19,261 nt of DNA from Paenarthrobacter nitroguajacolicus JCM 14115 (GCA_001313365.1 BBFS01000095.1:1-19261), one strand, 5' to 3'; shown: positions 8,826 through 15,971, counted from the first letter of the stretch. Program-made: numbers and translations. Notes: generated by a model not told the origin, from the letters alone.

Positions 8826-9041
8826 ATGTCCGCGGAGACTAACTTCTCGAATGCGCGTTTCATGACGGTGGCCGAGGTGGCCGATGTCCTGCGTGTTTCC
8901 AAAATGACCGTGTATCGCCTGGTCCACTCAGGGGGGGAAATGCCCGCCGTAAGGTTCGGCCGTTCCTTCCGGGTTCCTGAAGAGGCCGTCGCCCAGTACC
9001 TCAAAGGTGCCGTGGTGGACGGGCAATCCGAGACCGCCTGA
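8826..9041 (+). CDS. BldC-like helix-turn-helix DNA-binding protein
   Basis: A 71-residue MerR-type winged-helix protein of the excisionase/BldC group. FMTVAEVADVLRVSKMTVYRLVHSG is the helix-turn-helix, and MPAVRFGRSFRVPEEAVAQYL is the wing and closing helix. The family is normally 65-75 residues and lacks an effector domain. BldC of Streptomyces binds DNA cooperatively as head-to-tail oligomers on direct repeats and represses developmental genes; in Arthrobacter the target is unknown. HSGGEMP should be HSGEMP: the G run at 8931-8937 is seven long where four would give the conserved sequence, an in-frame error. The start is ATG at 8826, since frames further upstream run into non-coding sequence. 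It is separate from the DAHP synthase transcription unit. Confidence 0.88.
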   Translation: MSAETNFSNARFMTVAEVADVLRVSKMTVYRLVHSGGEMPAVRFGRSFRVPEEAVAQYLKGAVVDGQSETA

Positions 9042-9150
9042 GGGTTTCATGAGTCCGTCCCGCGGACCGTGGTCATGGGGGGGTGCCCCTTTGAAGCGGT
9101 ACTCTGTTAAGGAACGTTTTACGTCAATGTAAGAATCTGTCAGTTGTACT

Positions 9151-9182
9151 TGTCTGCTTCCGCGGATCTGTTCCAACAGACA
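9151..9182 (+). promoter_or_regulatory. 5'UTR hairpin before the bS22 gene
   Basis: TGTCTG (9151-9156) and CAGACA (9177-9182) form a 6-bp stem with a 20-base loop, ending 27 bases before the bS22 GTG start and clear of its ribosome binding site. Autoregulatory leaders are common for ribosomal protein genes, but nothing here proves such a role. Confidence 0.25.
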
Positions 9183-9209
9183 GGAACTTCTAGTTTGTAA
9201 GGAACTTTC

Positions 9210-9308
9210 GTGGGTTCAGTTATTAAGAAGCGCCGCAAGCGTATGGCCAAGAAGAAGCACCGCAAGCTGCTTCGTAAGACTCGCCACCAGCGCCGCAATA
9301 AGAAGTAG
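9210..9308 (+). CDS. 30S ribosomal protein bS22 (AURKAIP1/COX24 domain)
   Basis: A 32-residue, extremely basic protein: MGSVIKKRRKRMAKKKHRKL, then LRKTRHQRRNKK. It matches the actinobacterial bS22 family (AURKAIP1/COX24 domain), seen in mycobacterial ribosomes near the decoding region and rich in Lys and Arg. Start: GTG at 9210, preceded by AAGGAA (9199-9204) at good spacing. An internal ATG at codon 12 would remove a third of the protein and lacks a binding site. The gene is intact, with no homopolymer problem, and is followed at 21 bases by a strong terminator, so it is probably monocistronic or the last gene of a short unit with the BldC-like gene. Confidence 0.93.
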   Translation: MGSVIKKRRKRMAKKKHRKLLRKTRHQRRNKK

Positions 9309-9328
9309 AGATACTTCATCAAGCGTGA

Positions 9329-9362
9329 ATGCCCGTTGCCTCTCGAGGTGGCGGGCATTTTT
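9329..9362 (+). terminator. Rho-independent terminator after bS22
   Basis: ATGCCCG (9329-9335) pairs with CGGGCAT (9352-9358). A smaller CCT/AGG stem lies inside, and TTTTT (9358-9362) follows at once. It is the best canonical terminator in the window. Confidence 0.85.
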
Positions 9363-9384
9363 GCATCCCAACGCTCTCTCGCGT

Positions 9385-9526
9385 CCTCGGGTTTGGTGGG
9401 GGGGTCGCTCTTTCATGTCCCTCGGGTTTGGTGGGGGGGTCGCTCTTTCATGTCCCTCGGGTTTGGTGTGGACGTTCTTTCATGTCCCTCGGGTTTGGTG
9501 GGGATGCTCTCTCAGGTCCCTCGGGA
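9385..9526. repeat. Tandem repeat, four copies of a 32-bp unit plus a partial copy
   Basis: The unit begins CCTCGGGTTTGGTG and ends CTTTCATGTC. Copies: 9385-9419 (35 bp), 9420-9454 (35 bp), 9455-9486 (32 bp), 9487-9518 (32 bp, ending CTCTCAGGTC), then CCTCGGGA at 9519-9526. The 35-bp copies carry runs of seven G; removing three G from each gives a uniform 32-bp period. Copies are contiguous with no spacers. The array lies between the bS22 terminator and the convergent DUF559 gene, whose last codons and stop (9512-9526) fall inside the final copies. Confidence 0.9.
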
Positions 9527-10477
9527 AAAGCCCGCGCTGACCGCCGGATCCTGCCATGCTGATCGCAGAGCGCTTTTGATCTTCTGCGTGGCCGCCGAAA
9601 AGTTGTCTGCCAAGTCATTCTTGCCAAATTTGAGGACCGTCCAGCCTGCTGCTTCGAATGCTTTGTCGCGCCGCCGATCGCTGAATATTTGTTCCCGCTC
9701 GTGGTGATGACCGCCGTCGTACTGGAGGGCCACTCGCCGAGCACGAAAGCCAGGTCCGCGGACGGGGAGAACGGATCATTCTGTCGGAGCTGCACCTGCA
9801 GTTCCGGTTCGGAATTCCCGCGTCCAACATCGCCAAGCGGAGCAGCGACTCGGGTGCGGAATCGGCGCCCACCCGCATGAGGTCGAGTGCTTCTCTTGCC
9901 CGAACAACGCCCTGCAGATTCTTGTGTCGGCCCACCAAATCGCGAAGAGCTTCAAGCGTGGTGAAAGCAGTCTCGCGTTCTTCGAACTCCGGCCTGGGAG
10001 TGCGAATGAGCTGGTCGCCCATGCAGACGAGGTCGGGAAGCGGCAGGCGTCGTGCGAGATCCAACCAGGTCCGCGACCGAGTGCTCATCCAGATGCCTTG
10101 GACGTACTCAATCTCATCCGCGGAGGCTACTACCGTATGTCCGATCACTCCCTTACGGCGCACTGAGGGGAGCTGCCTGGGCTTACTGAGGTGCAATTCG
10201 TTGGAATCTGATAACCAGGGTGGGAGAAATGTGCCATGAATCCGGGCAGCGGTTACATGGGAAATCCATGCCCCCCGGGAGTTGCAGCTGACAGCGATCT
10301 TGCAGCCGCCGACAGCTCGAAATCCCAATCGGAAGGCCGATAAACGCCACGGCTGACCGCGTCGATGTTGGCGCGATTCCATAAGCGCGACCGTTTTAGG
10401 CCTGCAGCCTCGGCCTCGTCGAGGGTGAAGGGTGCGGCGGTCAGTCGGGGGGGAGGAAGTGGTGCGGCATTCTGCAT
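9512..10477 (-). CDS. AbiEi-like winged helix protein with C-terminal DUF559 (VSR-like) nuclease domain, frameshifted
   Basis: About 320 residues in the joined frames. The N-terminus (FTLDEAEAAGLKRSRLW, then a VSRGVYRPS segment) resembles the winged-helix domain of AbiEi-type antitoxins. The middle (ISHVTAARIHG) matches the family shared with DUF559 proteins. The C-terminus has a PD-(D/E)XK layout: SPSADLAF supplies the Asp, VALQYDGGHH a second acidic site, and AFEAAGWTVLKF the closing strand with Lys. DUF559 proteins resemble very-short-patch repair endonucleases; their function in actinobacteria is unknown. Breaks: near 10272 (six C for four) and near 9735 (one base missing between AF and the RARRV expected). 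No AbiEii toxin partner is adjacent, so it is an orphan, not a complete toxin-antitoxin pair. A DnaA-box-like TTATCCACA lies 40 bases upstream of the start. Confidence 0.8.
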
Positions 10478-10516
10478 ACCGGCATTCTTGCCCAGAAACC
10501 CTTGAGCCGTCGGAAG

Positions 10517-10525
10517 TTATCCACA
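10517..10525 (+). promoter_or_regulatory. Perfect DnaA-box-like 9-mer
   Basis: TTATCCACA at 10517-10525, followed by GG, is identical to the consensus high-affinity DnaA box. It lies in the 83-base gap between the DUF559 gene start (10477) and the HAD gene stop (10561), 40 bases upstream of the DUF559 start and thus near promoter position. Only one copy was seen. Confidence 0.4.
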
Positions 10526-10560
10526 GGCTCGTCGAGGTCCACGAGGGATGTGAGAGAGCG

Positions 10561-11422
10561 TTAGATGCGGGGACCACGGAACTTTGAGAACCCGCGCCAC
10601 AGCCCATACACAGCTCCGCCGACGGTCGCGGCTTTGAGGCCGAGCGTGGCCGCGCGGCGTCCGGAGCGGAAATCGTAAACGGGCCAATTGTTCTCACGAG
10701 CGTGCCGCCGAAGCTTCGCATCGGGGGTTGATCACCACGGGGTGACCCACCATGGTGAGCAAAGGAATGTCGTTGGCGGAGTCGCTGTAGGCCCAGCAAT
10801 GGTCCAGATCCAATCCCTCGCGATCGGCAACGAGTTGGACCGCGATCGCTTGGCAGGTCCGTGGAGGATGTCCCCCCACGAGCTTCCCCCGTGTACACAC
10901 CTTCGTCCACCTCACCCACTGTGCCCAAGGCGCCGGTTAGGCCGAGCCGGGTGGAAATGACAGTGGCGACCTCAATGGGCGTAGCGTCACGAGCCACACC
11001 TTCCGGCCGACCCGAAGGTGCTGTTCTGCCAGCGCCTTGGTTCCCGGCCAGATCCGTGACTCGATCATTTCGTCATAGACCTCTTCGCCCAAGGCCTTGA
11101 TGTCATCAACAGTGATGCCGGCAGCAAGGGTCAGCGCGGAGTCGCGTACAGAGTGGACGTCTTCCATGTTTTCGCCGCGCATGACGAACTTGAACTGCTT
11201 CCAAGCGAATCCGGCGGCCTGGGAAAGTGTGAACGCTTTGCGTTCGTACATTTTGCGCGCCACGTGGAAGAGGCTTGCGCCCTTCATCAACGTATTGTCG
11301 ACGTCGAAGAAGGCGGCTTCGCCAGCGTGCTTCCGCACGAGATCCTGTTTTGCCGCGTCCCGCTGCGCGGTGTTTTGCACCAAGGCATCTGCGACCACGG
11401 CGGCGTTCTTCTCCTCGGGCAT
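10561..11422 (-). CDS. HAD-IB family hydrolase, SerB-like phosphatase (frameshifted)
   Basis: A haloacid dehalogenase superfamily phosphatase of about 286 residues. Motif I is AAFFDVDNTLMKG (nucleophile and acid Asp, near residue 40). Motif II is VWLVTATP, seen once frames are joined near 10998. Motif III/IV is HCWAYSDSANDIPLL, binding Mg2+. The helical cap lies between motifs I and II. After PVVINPDAKL an extension follows with a possible membrane or amphipathic segment (AATLGLKAATVGGAVYGLW), ending KFRGPRI. This arrangement is typical of actinobacterial HAD-IB proteins annotated as phosphoserine phosphatase or lysophospholipid-related hydrolases; the substrate cannot be assigned. Breaks: near 10998, 10870-10885 (CCCCC runs) and 10725 (one base). 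Start: ATG at 11422. Transcribed away from the glutaredoxin/rex genes. Confidence 0.87.
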
Positions 11423-11479
11423 GCCTTGAGTCTAGTCAATCGCCGGGAACTGCGTTGAGGGCGCACGGGCGGAGTCGCC

Positions 11480-11543
11480 GAAGGGGTTGGGGTGTGAGTG
11501 AGGGTTGGTGGGAAGGGGTTGGGGTGTGAGTGAGCGTTGGGGC
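11480..11543. repeat. Imperfect tandem duplication of a 32-bp unit
   Basis: The 23-base segment beginning GAAGGGGTTGGGGTG and ending TGAGTGAG occurs at 11480-11502 and again, identical, at 11512-11534. The remaining nine bases of the unit are similar (GGTTGGTGG against CGTTGGGGC). The period is exactly 32 bases. It lies in the divergent intergenic region between the HAD gene and the glutaredoxin gene, ending 15 bases before the latter's start. Confidence 0.85.
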
Positions 11544-11558
11544 GGCTACCTTTGAGAC

Positions 11559-11836
11559 ATGGCTATTCCCGACGTCGTACTTCTGACCAAAGCTGACTGC
11601 CACCTCTGCACGGAAGCGCGTGCCGCCGTCGAGCGCGTCACGAAAAGCCTTGGCGTGCAGTGGACCGAGCAGAAGATCGACGGCGACCCCCCCAACTCCA
11701 GGAGCGCTTCGCAGAGGAAATTCCTGTGGTGCTGGTTGACGGCATCCAGCGGGATTTCTGGAAGATCGATGAGGAACGGCTCACCCGCACACTGAAGAAA
11801 GTCCTGGAAGCTGAGGTGGGGGTTACCCGCAGGTAA
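11559..11836 (+). CDS. Glutaredoxin family protein (DUF836-like), frameshifted
   Basis: A small thioredoxin-fold protein of about 92 residues. It opens MAIPDVVLLTKADCHLCTEA, giving a beta strand followed by a CxxC redox motif (C-H-L-C, near residue 15), and later has EIPVVLVDG, the conserved cis-Pro segment. The frame breaks near 11688, where a seven-C run replaces what should be CCCCG (D-P-E-L-Q expected). The later frame ends in EAEVGVTRR with TAA at 11834. Proteins of this type often stand directly before rex in Micrococcaceae. The gap to the Rex start is about 66 bases, so the two may be co-transcribed and linked to redox control. Exact substrates are unknown. Confidence 0.82.
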
Positions 11837-11902
11837 CGGCTTTTGTTGAGTCCCGCCGAGGGTCATAGAGTGGAACAACAAAGCGACGCAATGGAGAATA
11901 CC

Positions 11903-12610
11903 GTGACTGCGCTGGAACCGTCCCCGGACGCAACAACCGGGGGGGAAAACGAACCTGCCACCAAGCAGATCCCGCCCGCGGCTGTGGCCCGGATGACTCT
12001 CTATTTGCGCGCGCTCAACTCTCTCTTGGCCGAGGGTGTGGAACGCGTTTCCTCGGAAGCGTTGGCGGAGGCATCAGGCGTCAGTTCATCCACGCTCCGC
12101 AAAGACCTCTCCTACGTCGGCTCGTACGGGACCCGGGGGGGCGTTGGCTATGAAGTCCAGTACTTGAGCCGGCACATAGCCGCCGCACTCGGCCTGACCC
12201 ACGACTGGAAGGTCGCGATTGTGGGTGCCGGTAACCTCGGCAAAGCCCTTGCGCGGTATGGCGGCTTCGAGTCCCGGGGGGGCTTCGACGTTGTGGCCAT
12301 CTTTGACGCGGACCCATGGTGATCGGCAACGAGGTGGGCTGGCTGCGGGTGAGTGATTCGGCCGAGCTGGAGCGCGTCCTGGAACGGACCCACACCAACA
12401 TGGTGGTGCTGGCGTTGCCTGCGACCGTGGCCCAGGCTGTCTGCGACCGCGTCATTGCTGCCGGAATCCGGAGCATCCTGAGCTTCGCCCCCCCGGTGCT
12501 CCTGCAGGTCCCCCCCGCACGTCAACCTCCGCAAGGTGGATATGGCAACCGAACTCCAGATCTTGGCCTACCACGCACAACGGGCGCAGACACCGGGCCA
12601 GGCTGTTTAG
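11903..12610 (+). CDS. rex: Redox-sensing transcriptional repressor Rex (frameshifted)
   Basis: Rex senses the NADH/NAD+ ratio and represses respiratory and fermentative genes when NADH is low. The N-terminal winged helix has SSEALAEASGVSSSTLRKDL and SYVGSYGTRG; the latter should be GTRGVGYEV. The Rossmann domain starts VAIVGAGNLGKALARYGGF near residue 105, and the C-terminal helix LRKVDMATELQILAYHAQR swaps between dimer subunits. Start: GTG at 11903 with GGAGA upstream; ATG at 11891 is an alternative. Errors: in-frame +3 G at 12135 and 12275, +3 C at 12488; frameshifts near 12313 (three C where four are needed for D-P-M) and 12510. All conserved regions are present, so the protein is probably intact. 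It follows the glutaredoxin gene. Confidence 0.95.
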
Positions 12611-12657
12611 CCTTTTCCGGGTCCGCGCCCGCGTTTAATACTTGGAAGCGTGAGGGT

Positions 12658-13395
12658 TTAGCGACCGTAGGGGTTCTGGTACGGGTTTCCGAAAGGCTGG
12701 GCCTTACGGAAGTACGGAGCCGACGCCGGCAGGTACAGCATGACGATCGCTGCAACGCCCAGCAGGATCACGATGAGCTGCATGATGCCGTAGGTTGCGC
12801 CGAACTGGAACAGTCCGGTGAGGCCCAGAACAGAGATGGCAGCGAACACGGTGCCCAGGATCCGTGCCCAGTTCTTGCCCTTCCGGACGGGGAAGGCGAC
12901 CAGCGCGTAAAGTCCCAATGAGAAGATGGCACCGACGATGGCGCCCACTGCGATAGCACCGCGCATCCCCCCCTCAATGGATTCCGCGGGGAATTCAGTG
13001 CCCTGCTGCGCGGCCTGCTGGTTCATCACGTTGATGAAGGAATCGGCTCCGGTGGTGGCCAGGAGCAGCGAGCTGATGGCAGACAGGATGCCGGCCGCAA
13101 TGATCATCCAGAACGCGTAGTTCACCATTGGAGGGATAGTCGTAGGACCGGGTTGCTGGCTCGGCCAGTTGTTGCCCTGGCCATACTGCGGAGCTCCGGG
13201 AGCCTGGCCATACGGGGGGGAAGACTGCTGCCCGTACTGGGGGGGTGCGGCGGGGGGGGACTGCTGCCCGTACTGCGGTGCGGCGGGCTGACCGTACTGG
13301 GGTGCCGGAGGCTGCGGCGTGGAAGGCTGGGCGCCGTGCTGCTCGGGCTTGTTGTCGTCGCCCGGATTTGAGGGCGGGTACGGAGGGTTGCTCAT
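12658..13395 (-). CDS. Small membrane protein with Pro/Gln-rich N-terminus
   Basis: An intact 245-residue protein of unknown function. Residues 1 to about 85 are low-complexity Pro/Gln/Tyr/Gly with repeated PQYGQ units (at least four), probably a disordered cytoplasmic tail. Four hydrophobic helices follow: FWMIIAAGILSAISSLLLA, AIAVGAIVGAIFSLGLYALV, ILGTVFAAISVLGLTGLFQF, and MQLIVILLGVAAIVMLYLP. The end is NPYQNPYGR. Start: ATG at 13393-13395 with AAAGGA seven bases upstream. Several in-frame G/C seven-runs (12966, 13204, 13239, 13252) suggest some Pro or Gly residues are extra. The neighbouring gene (13656-14366) has the same architecture, so the pair are paralogues. The RKGKNWAR loop between helices 2 and 3 also appears in related form there (KEGKEWAR). 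Confidence 0.85.
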   Translation of the reverse strand: MSNPPYPPSNPGDDNKPEQHGAQPSTPQPPAPQYGQPAAPQYGQQSPPAAPPQYGQQSSPPYGQAPGAPQYGQGNNWPSQQPGPTTIPPMVNYAFWMIIAAGILSAISSLLLATTGADSFINVMNQQAAQQGTEFPAESIEGGMRGAIAVGAIVGAIFSLGLYALVAFPVRKGKNWARILGTVFAAISVLGLTGLFQFGATYGIMQLIVILLGVAAIVMLYLPASAPYFRKAQPFGNPYQNPYGR

Positions 13396-13572
13396 GGCAT
13401 TCCTTTGCTTGTTCGACTGCTGGTGCGGCCGCCGGGATCAGCAAAATGACCCTGCCCCCAGCGTGGTTCTGGTACCACCGTACCTCCAGCGTCCGACACT
13501 GCAGATGATCACACGCAGGTATTTCAAGCTCACGGGAAAAATCATCATGTCGGCTTACGCTTCATGATGAAG

Positions 13573-13603
13573 GCCGCGGGATCCGAAAGGATCTGACCGC
13601 GGC
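13573..13603. terminator. Hairpin with GAAA tetraloop, terminator-like
   Basis: GCCGCGG-GATCC (13573-13584), loop GAAA (13585-13588), then GGATC, a 3-base bulge TGA, and CCGCGGC (13597-13603). It forms 12 pairs around a GNRA loop. It lies downstream of the minus-strand gene ending at 13656 and upstream of the next minus-strand gene (start 13395), where a terminator is expected. No T tract follows on either strand. Confidence 0.5.
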
Positions 13604-13655
13604 TTCAGTCTCGCTCTACCGCCGATATCGCACGACGACGGCAGTTGAGTCAGTG

Positions 13656-14366
13656 CTAAGCGTGGCCCTTCACAGTCTTGAACCAGAGCTGCGCATTGGG
13701 GGGGAGCCACATCAAGACAACGGCGACTGCGCTCACCAGGAAACCGAACCAGTTGCCGCCCAGGCCCATCCCGGAGCCGCCACCATTTACCGCTCCGAAA
13801 ATGGCCAGTAGCAAGGAAACGCCGGCCAGGATGGTCAAGGCGAGGCGTGCCCACTCTTTACCTTCCTTCATCTTCATGGCCAGGATCACTTGGGCGGCGG
13901 CGACCGCCAAAGTGAGCAGGAGGAGGATCATGGCGATGGCGGCGAATGCCGGAGCGAACGCGAAGGCAGCGATTACGGCAAAGAAAGCGATGAGGCCAAA
14001 CAGCAGGCCCAGGAGTCCGGAGATCACCCAAATGAAGTAGGAAACTTTCAGCTCCGTCGGCAGGCCCTGGGTTTTGAACATTCCCGAGAAGCCGCCTTGA
14101 GGCATGACGTCGTTGAAGCTACGCGGTCCGTCAGTGGGCATTTCGAAGTGGAAACCGGACTGTCCGGGGGGCAGGCTGGCCTGGTCCGGGCTGTGAGTAT
14201 TGCCCCCCCGGTTGCGACGGCGGCTGGTAGCCTGCGGGGGTTGGTAACCCTGGGGGCGGTTGGTAGCCCTGCGGAGGCTGGTGACCCGCAGGAGGAACAT
14301 TGCCGGGCTGCGGAGCTGGGAGCCGGGCTGCTGTGGCTGTGGTGTTTCGTCTGGGGGGGTACTCAT
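13656..14366 (-). CDS. Membrane protein, paralogue of the neighbouring Pro/Gln-rich protein
   Basis: About 236 residues. The N-terminus MSTPPDETPQPQQPG is Pro/Gln-rich. Residues about 20-60 look frame-disturbed: the adjacent frame reads as proline-glycine-glutamine repeats, and seven-C runs at 14204 and six-G at 14166 break it. The frame is good from QSGFHFEMPTDGPRSFNDV onward. Helices: FIWVISGLLGLLFGLIAFFA, FAFAPAFAAIAMILLLLTLAVAAAQV (possibly two), ALTILAGVSLLLAIFGAV and WFGFLVSAVAVVLMWLPP. The motif KEGKEWARLALTILAG aligns with RKGKNWARILGTVFAA of the downstream gene. Function unknown. A protein of this type could be a membrane anchor or stress protein, but nothing in the sequence decides. 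Confidence 0.82.
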   Translation of the reverse strand: MSTPPDETPQPQQPGSQLRSPAMFLLRVTSLRRATNRPQGYQPPQATSRRRNRGGNTHSPDQASLPPGQSGFHFEMPTDGPRSFNDVMPQGGFSGMFKTQGLPTELKVSYFIWVISGLLGLLFGLIAFFAVIAAFAFAPAFAAIAMILLLLTLAVAAAQVILAMKMKEGKEWARLALTILAGVSLLLAIFGAVNGGGSGMGLGGNWFGFLVSAVAVVLMWLPPNAQLWFKTVKGHA

Positions 14367-14478
14367 GGCATCACTTTAGACCGCAGGTTGAAGGATGCAT
14401 AGGAAATTCGGAGCTAACGCGCAGCTAAATACAGGCTGTTTGCCGAACAATTGCGGGGGGGTGACTTCCCTTTACGCG

Positions 14479-14521
14479 AAACGGCGCCCCCTCACAGCGT
14501 GAACTGTGCAGGGCGCCGTTT
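14479..14521 (-). terminator. Strong hairpin terminator after the YceI gene
   Basis: AAACGGCGCCC (14479-14489) and GGGCGCCGTTT (14511-14521) pair perfectly over 11 bases, with an inner CACAG/CTGTG stem (14493-14497 and 14504-14508). It ends 16 bases past the YceI stop on the minus strand, where the distal arm runs into TTT. It is almost certainly the terminator of the YceI transcript. Confidence 0.75.
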
Positions 14522-14536
14522 GCTGAGGCGTGCGGG

Positions 14537-15091
14537 CTACGCGGCAGCCGGTGCGATGAAGGCGAGCTCGAGGTTGATGACTACCTTGTCGCTGACCAGG
14601 ACGCCGCCGGCTTCGAGGACGGCGTTCCACGTGAGGCCGAAGTCCTTGCGGCTGATGGTGGTTTCGCCGGAAACGCCGGCCCGGGTGTTGCCGAACGGAT
14701 CCACGGCCACACCGTTGAATTCGGTCTCGATGGAAACTTCCTTGGTCACGCCCTTGATTGTGAGATCGCCCACGAGGTCAAAGCTGTTGCCGTTGGCCTT
14801 GACGTGGCGGGACACGAAGGTGATTTCCGGGAACTTCTCCACATCGAAGAAGTCTTCGCCCTTGACGTGGCCGTCGCGGTTGACGTCTCCGGAGTCGAAG
14901 CTGGCGGTCTGGATGGTGGCGGTGACCTTGGAATCGGTCAGGGTTTCGCCAACTTCCAGGGTGGCAGCAGCATCCTTGAACTGGCCGCGGACCTTGCTGA
15001 TGCCTGCGTGGCGGACGGTGAAGCCGATCTCGCTGTGGGAGGCGTCGAGGGCCCAGGTGCCGGTGGTGACGGAAGCGGGGAGAGTCATCAT
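14537..15091 (-). CDS. YceI family protein
   Basis: An intact 184-residue lipocalin-like beta-barrel protein. It opens GTWALDASHSEIGFTVRHAG, with FKDAAATLEVGETLTDSKV next and FDVEKFPEITFVS in the middle; DLTIKGVTKEVSIETEFNG and RKDFGLTWN are the other family hallmarks. YceI proteins bind long isoprenoid or fatty chains (TTHA0802 of Thermus binds polyprenyl lipid), and the E. coli protein is induced by high pH. No signal peptide is present, so this form is cytoplasmic, unlike the periplasmic proteobacterial ones. Start: ATG at 15089-15091 with AGGAGC upstream. It stands alone, with its own promoter region containing a perfect palindrome (see 15186-15197) and a strong terminator. Confidence 0.95.
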   Translation of the reverse strand: MMTLPASVTTGTWALDASHSEIGFTVRHAGISKVRGQFKDAAATLEVGETLTDSKVTATIQTASFDSGDVNRDGHVKGEDFFDVEKFPEITFVSRHVKANGNSFDLVGDLTIKGVTKEVSIETEFNGVAVDPFGNTRAGVSGETTISRKDFGLTWNAVLEAGGVLVSDKVVINLELAFIAPAAA

Positions 15092-15176
15092 GGTGTTGCT
15101 CCTATATCGAGTGGTAGGTACTGCTTGCTTGCTCGGTCGAGCTCATTGCTTGAAGCGTCAACCGAGCTTCGTATCC

Positions 15177-15197
15177 AGTATAAACATGCATATGCAT
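15177..15197 (-). promoter_or_regulatory. YceI promoter -10 with overlapping palindromic operator
   Basis: On the minus strand TATACT (15177-15182) looks like a -10 element about 85 bases before the YceI start. Immediately upstream, where the -35 spacer would lie, is ATGCATATGCAT (15186-15197), a perfect 12-base palindrome. A dimeric repressor such as a MarR- or TetR-type regulator bound there would block RNA polymerase. No regulator gene is adjacent. Confidence 0.4.
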
Positions 15198-15296
15198 CTT
15201 TTATTCCAACTCCGTGGAACATTTCGGGAAAACTTTGAGTTCTACTAGCGGTAGAAGATTTCGGATCGCCCCCGCTTCTTTGAGAAACTGGTAAAC

Positions 15297-15967
15297 ATGC
15301 CCCAAGCAACTGTCCATCTGCTTCGCCATGGCGAGGTCCACAATCCCGACGCCGTCCTCTATGGCCGGCTGCCGGAATTCCACCTCTCCGAACGTGGCCG
15401 GGAGATGGCTCGGATGCTGGCGGACCACTTCACGGCCCGCGTCAACCAGGGCGCCAAGATTGTTCATTTGGTAGCCTCGCCGCTCACGCGCGCCCAGGAA
15501 ACGGCCATGCCCACGGCCGAGGCACTGAACCTGGAGATCACCACCGAGCCGCGCATTATCGAAGCAGAGAACCACTTCGAGGGACTCCACCCCACCAAGA
15601 GCGAGTTCCTGAAGCCCAAGCACTGGATCTACTTCCGGAATCCGTTGCGCCCTTCATGGGGTGAGCCCTACAAGGAGCAGGCAGCCCGCGTGCTGGCCGC
15701 GGTTGAAGACGCACGTGTGAAGGCCATCGAACTTGGCGGCGACGGCGCCGAAGCCATTCTGGTCAGCCACCAACTTCCCATTTGGTCCACCCGGTTGACT
15801 GCCGAGGGCCGCCGCCTGGCACATGACCCCCCCGTAAGCGCGAATGCACCCTCACGTCGTTGACGTCCCTAACACTCGACGACGACGGCAAGATCATGCG
15901 CGTTGAGTACACCGAGCCCGCAGCCGTCCTGCTTCCCGGCGCGGCGAGCACCCCCCCGGGAGCGTAG
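15297..15967 (+). CDS. Histidine phosphatase (phosphoglycerate-mutase-like) family protein, frameshifted
   Basis: About 222 residues. The catalytic RHG motif is [19 protein letters not shown] near residue 10, with the second Arg in [10 protein letters not shown] and the second His in [14 protein letters not shown]. This is the standard branch 1 histidine phosphatase layout; the acid Glu is probably in HFEGLHP or nearby. A seven-C run at 15826 breaks the frame after GRRLAHDP. In the alternative frame the ending is [10 protein letters not shown], then [17 protein letters not shown] and TAG at 15965. It precedes the ResA-like gene by four bases, so it belongs to the cytochrome c maturation operon, an arrangement that looks recurrent in Micrococcaceae though its role there is unclear. 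Confidence 0.9.
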
Positions 15968-15971
15968 AAGC

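Noticed and set aside
9385..9526. Possible CRISPR array
   Set aside because: The repeats are contiguous and have no variable spacers, no hairpin-forming symmetry and no cas genes nearby. It is a plain tandem repeat.
10517..10525. Replication origin
   Set aside because: There is only one DnaA box, and there is no AT-rich unwinding region and no dnaA, dnaN or rpmH gene.
9615..10997. A single minus-strand open frame of 460 codons
   Set aside because: It joins pieces of two genes: the motif II region of the HAD phosphatase and the middle of the DUF559 protein, with out-of-frame sequence between. Sequence errors open it.
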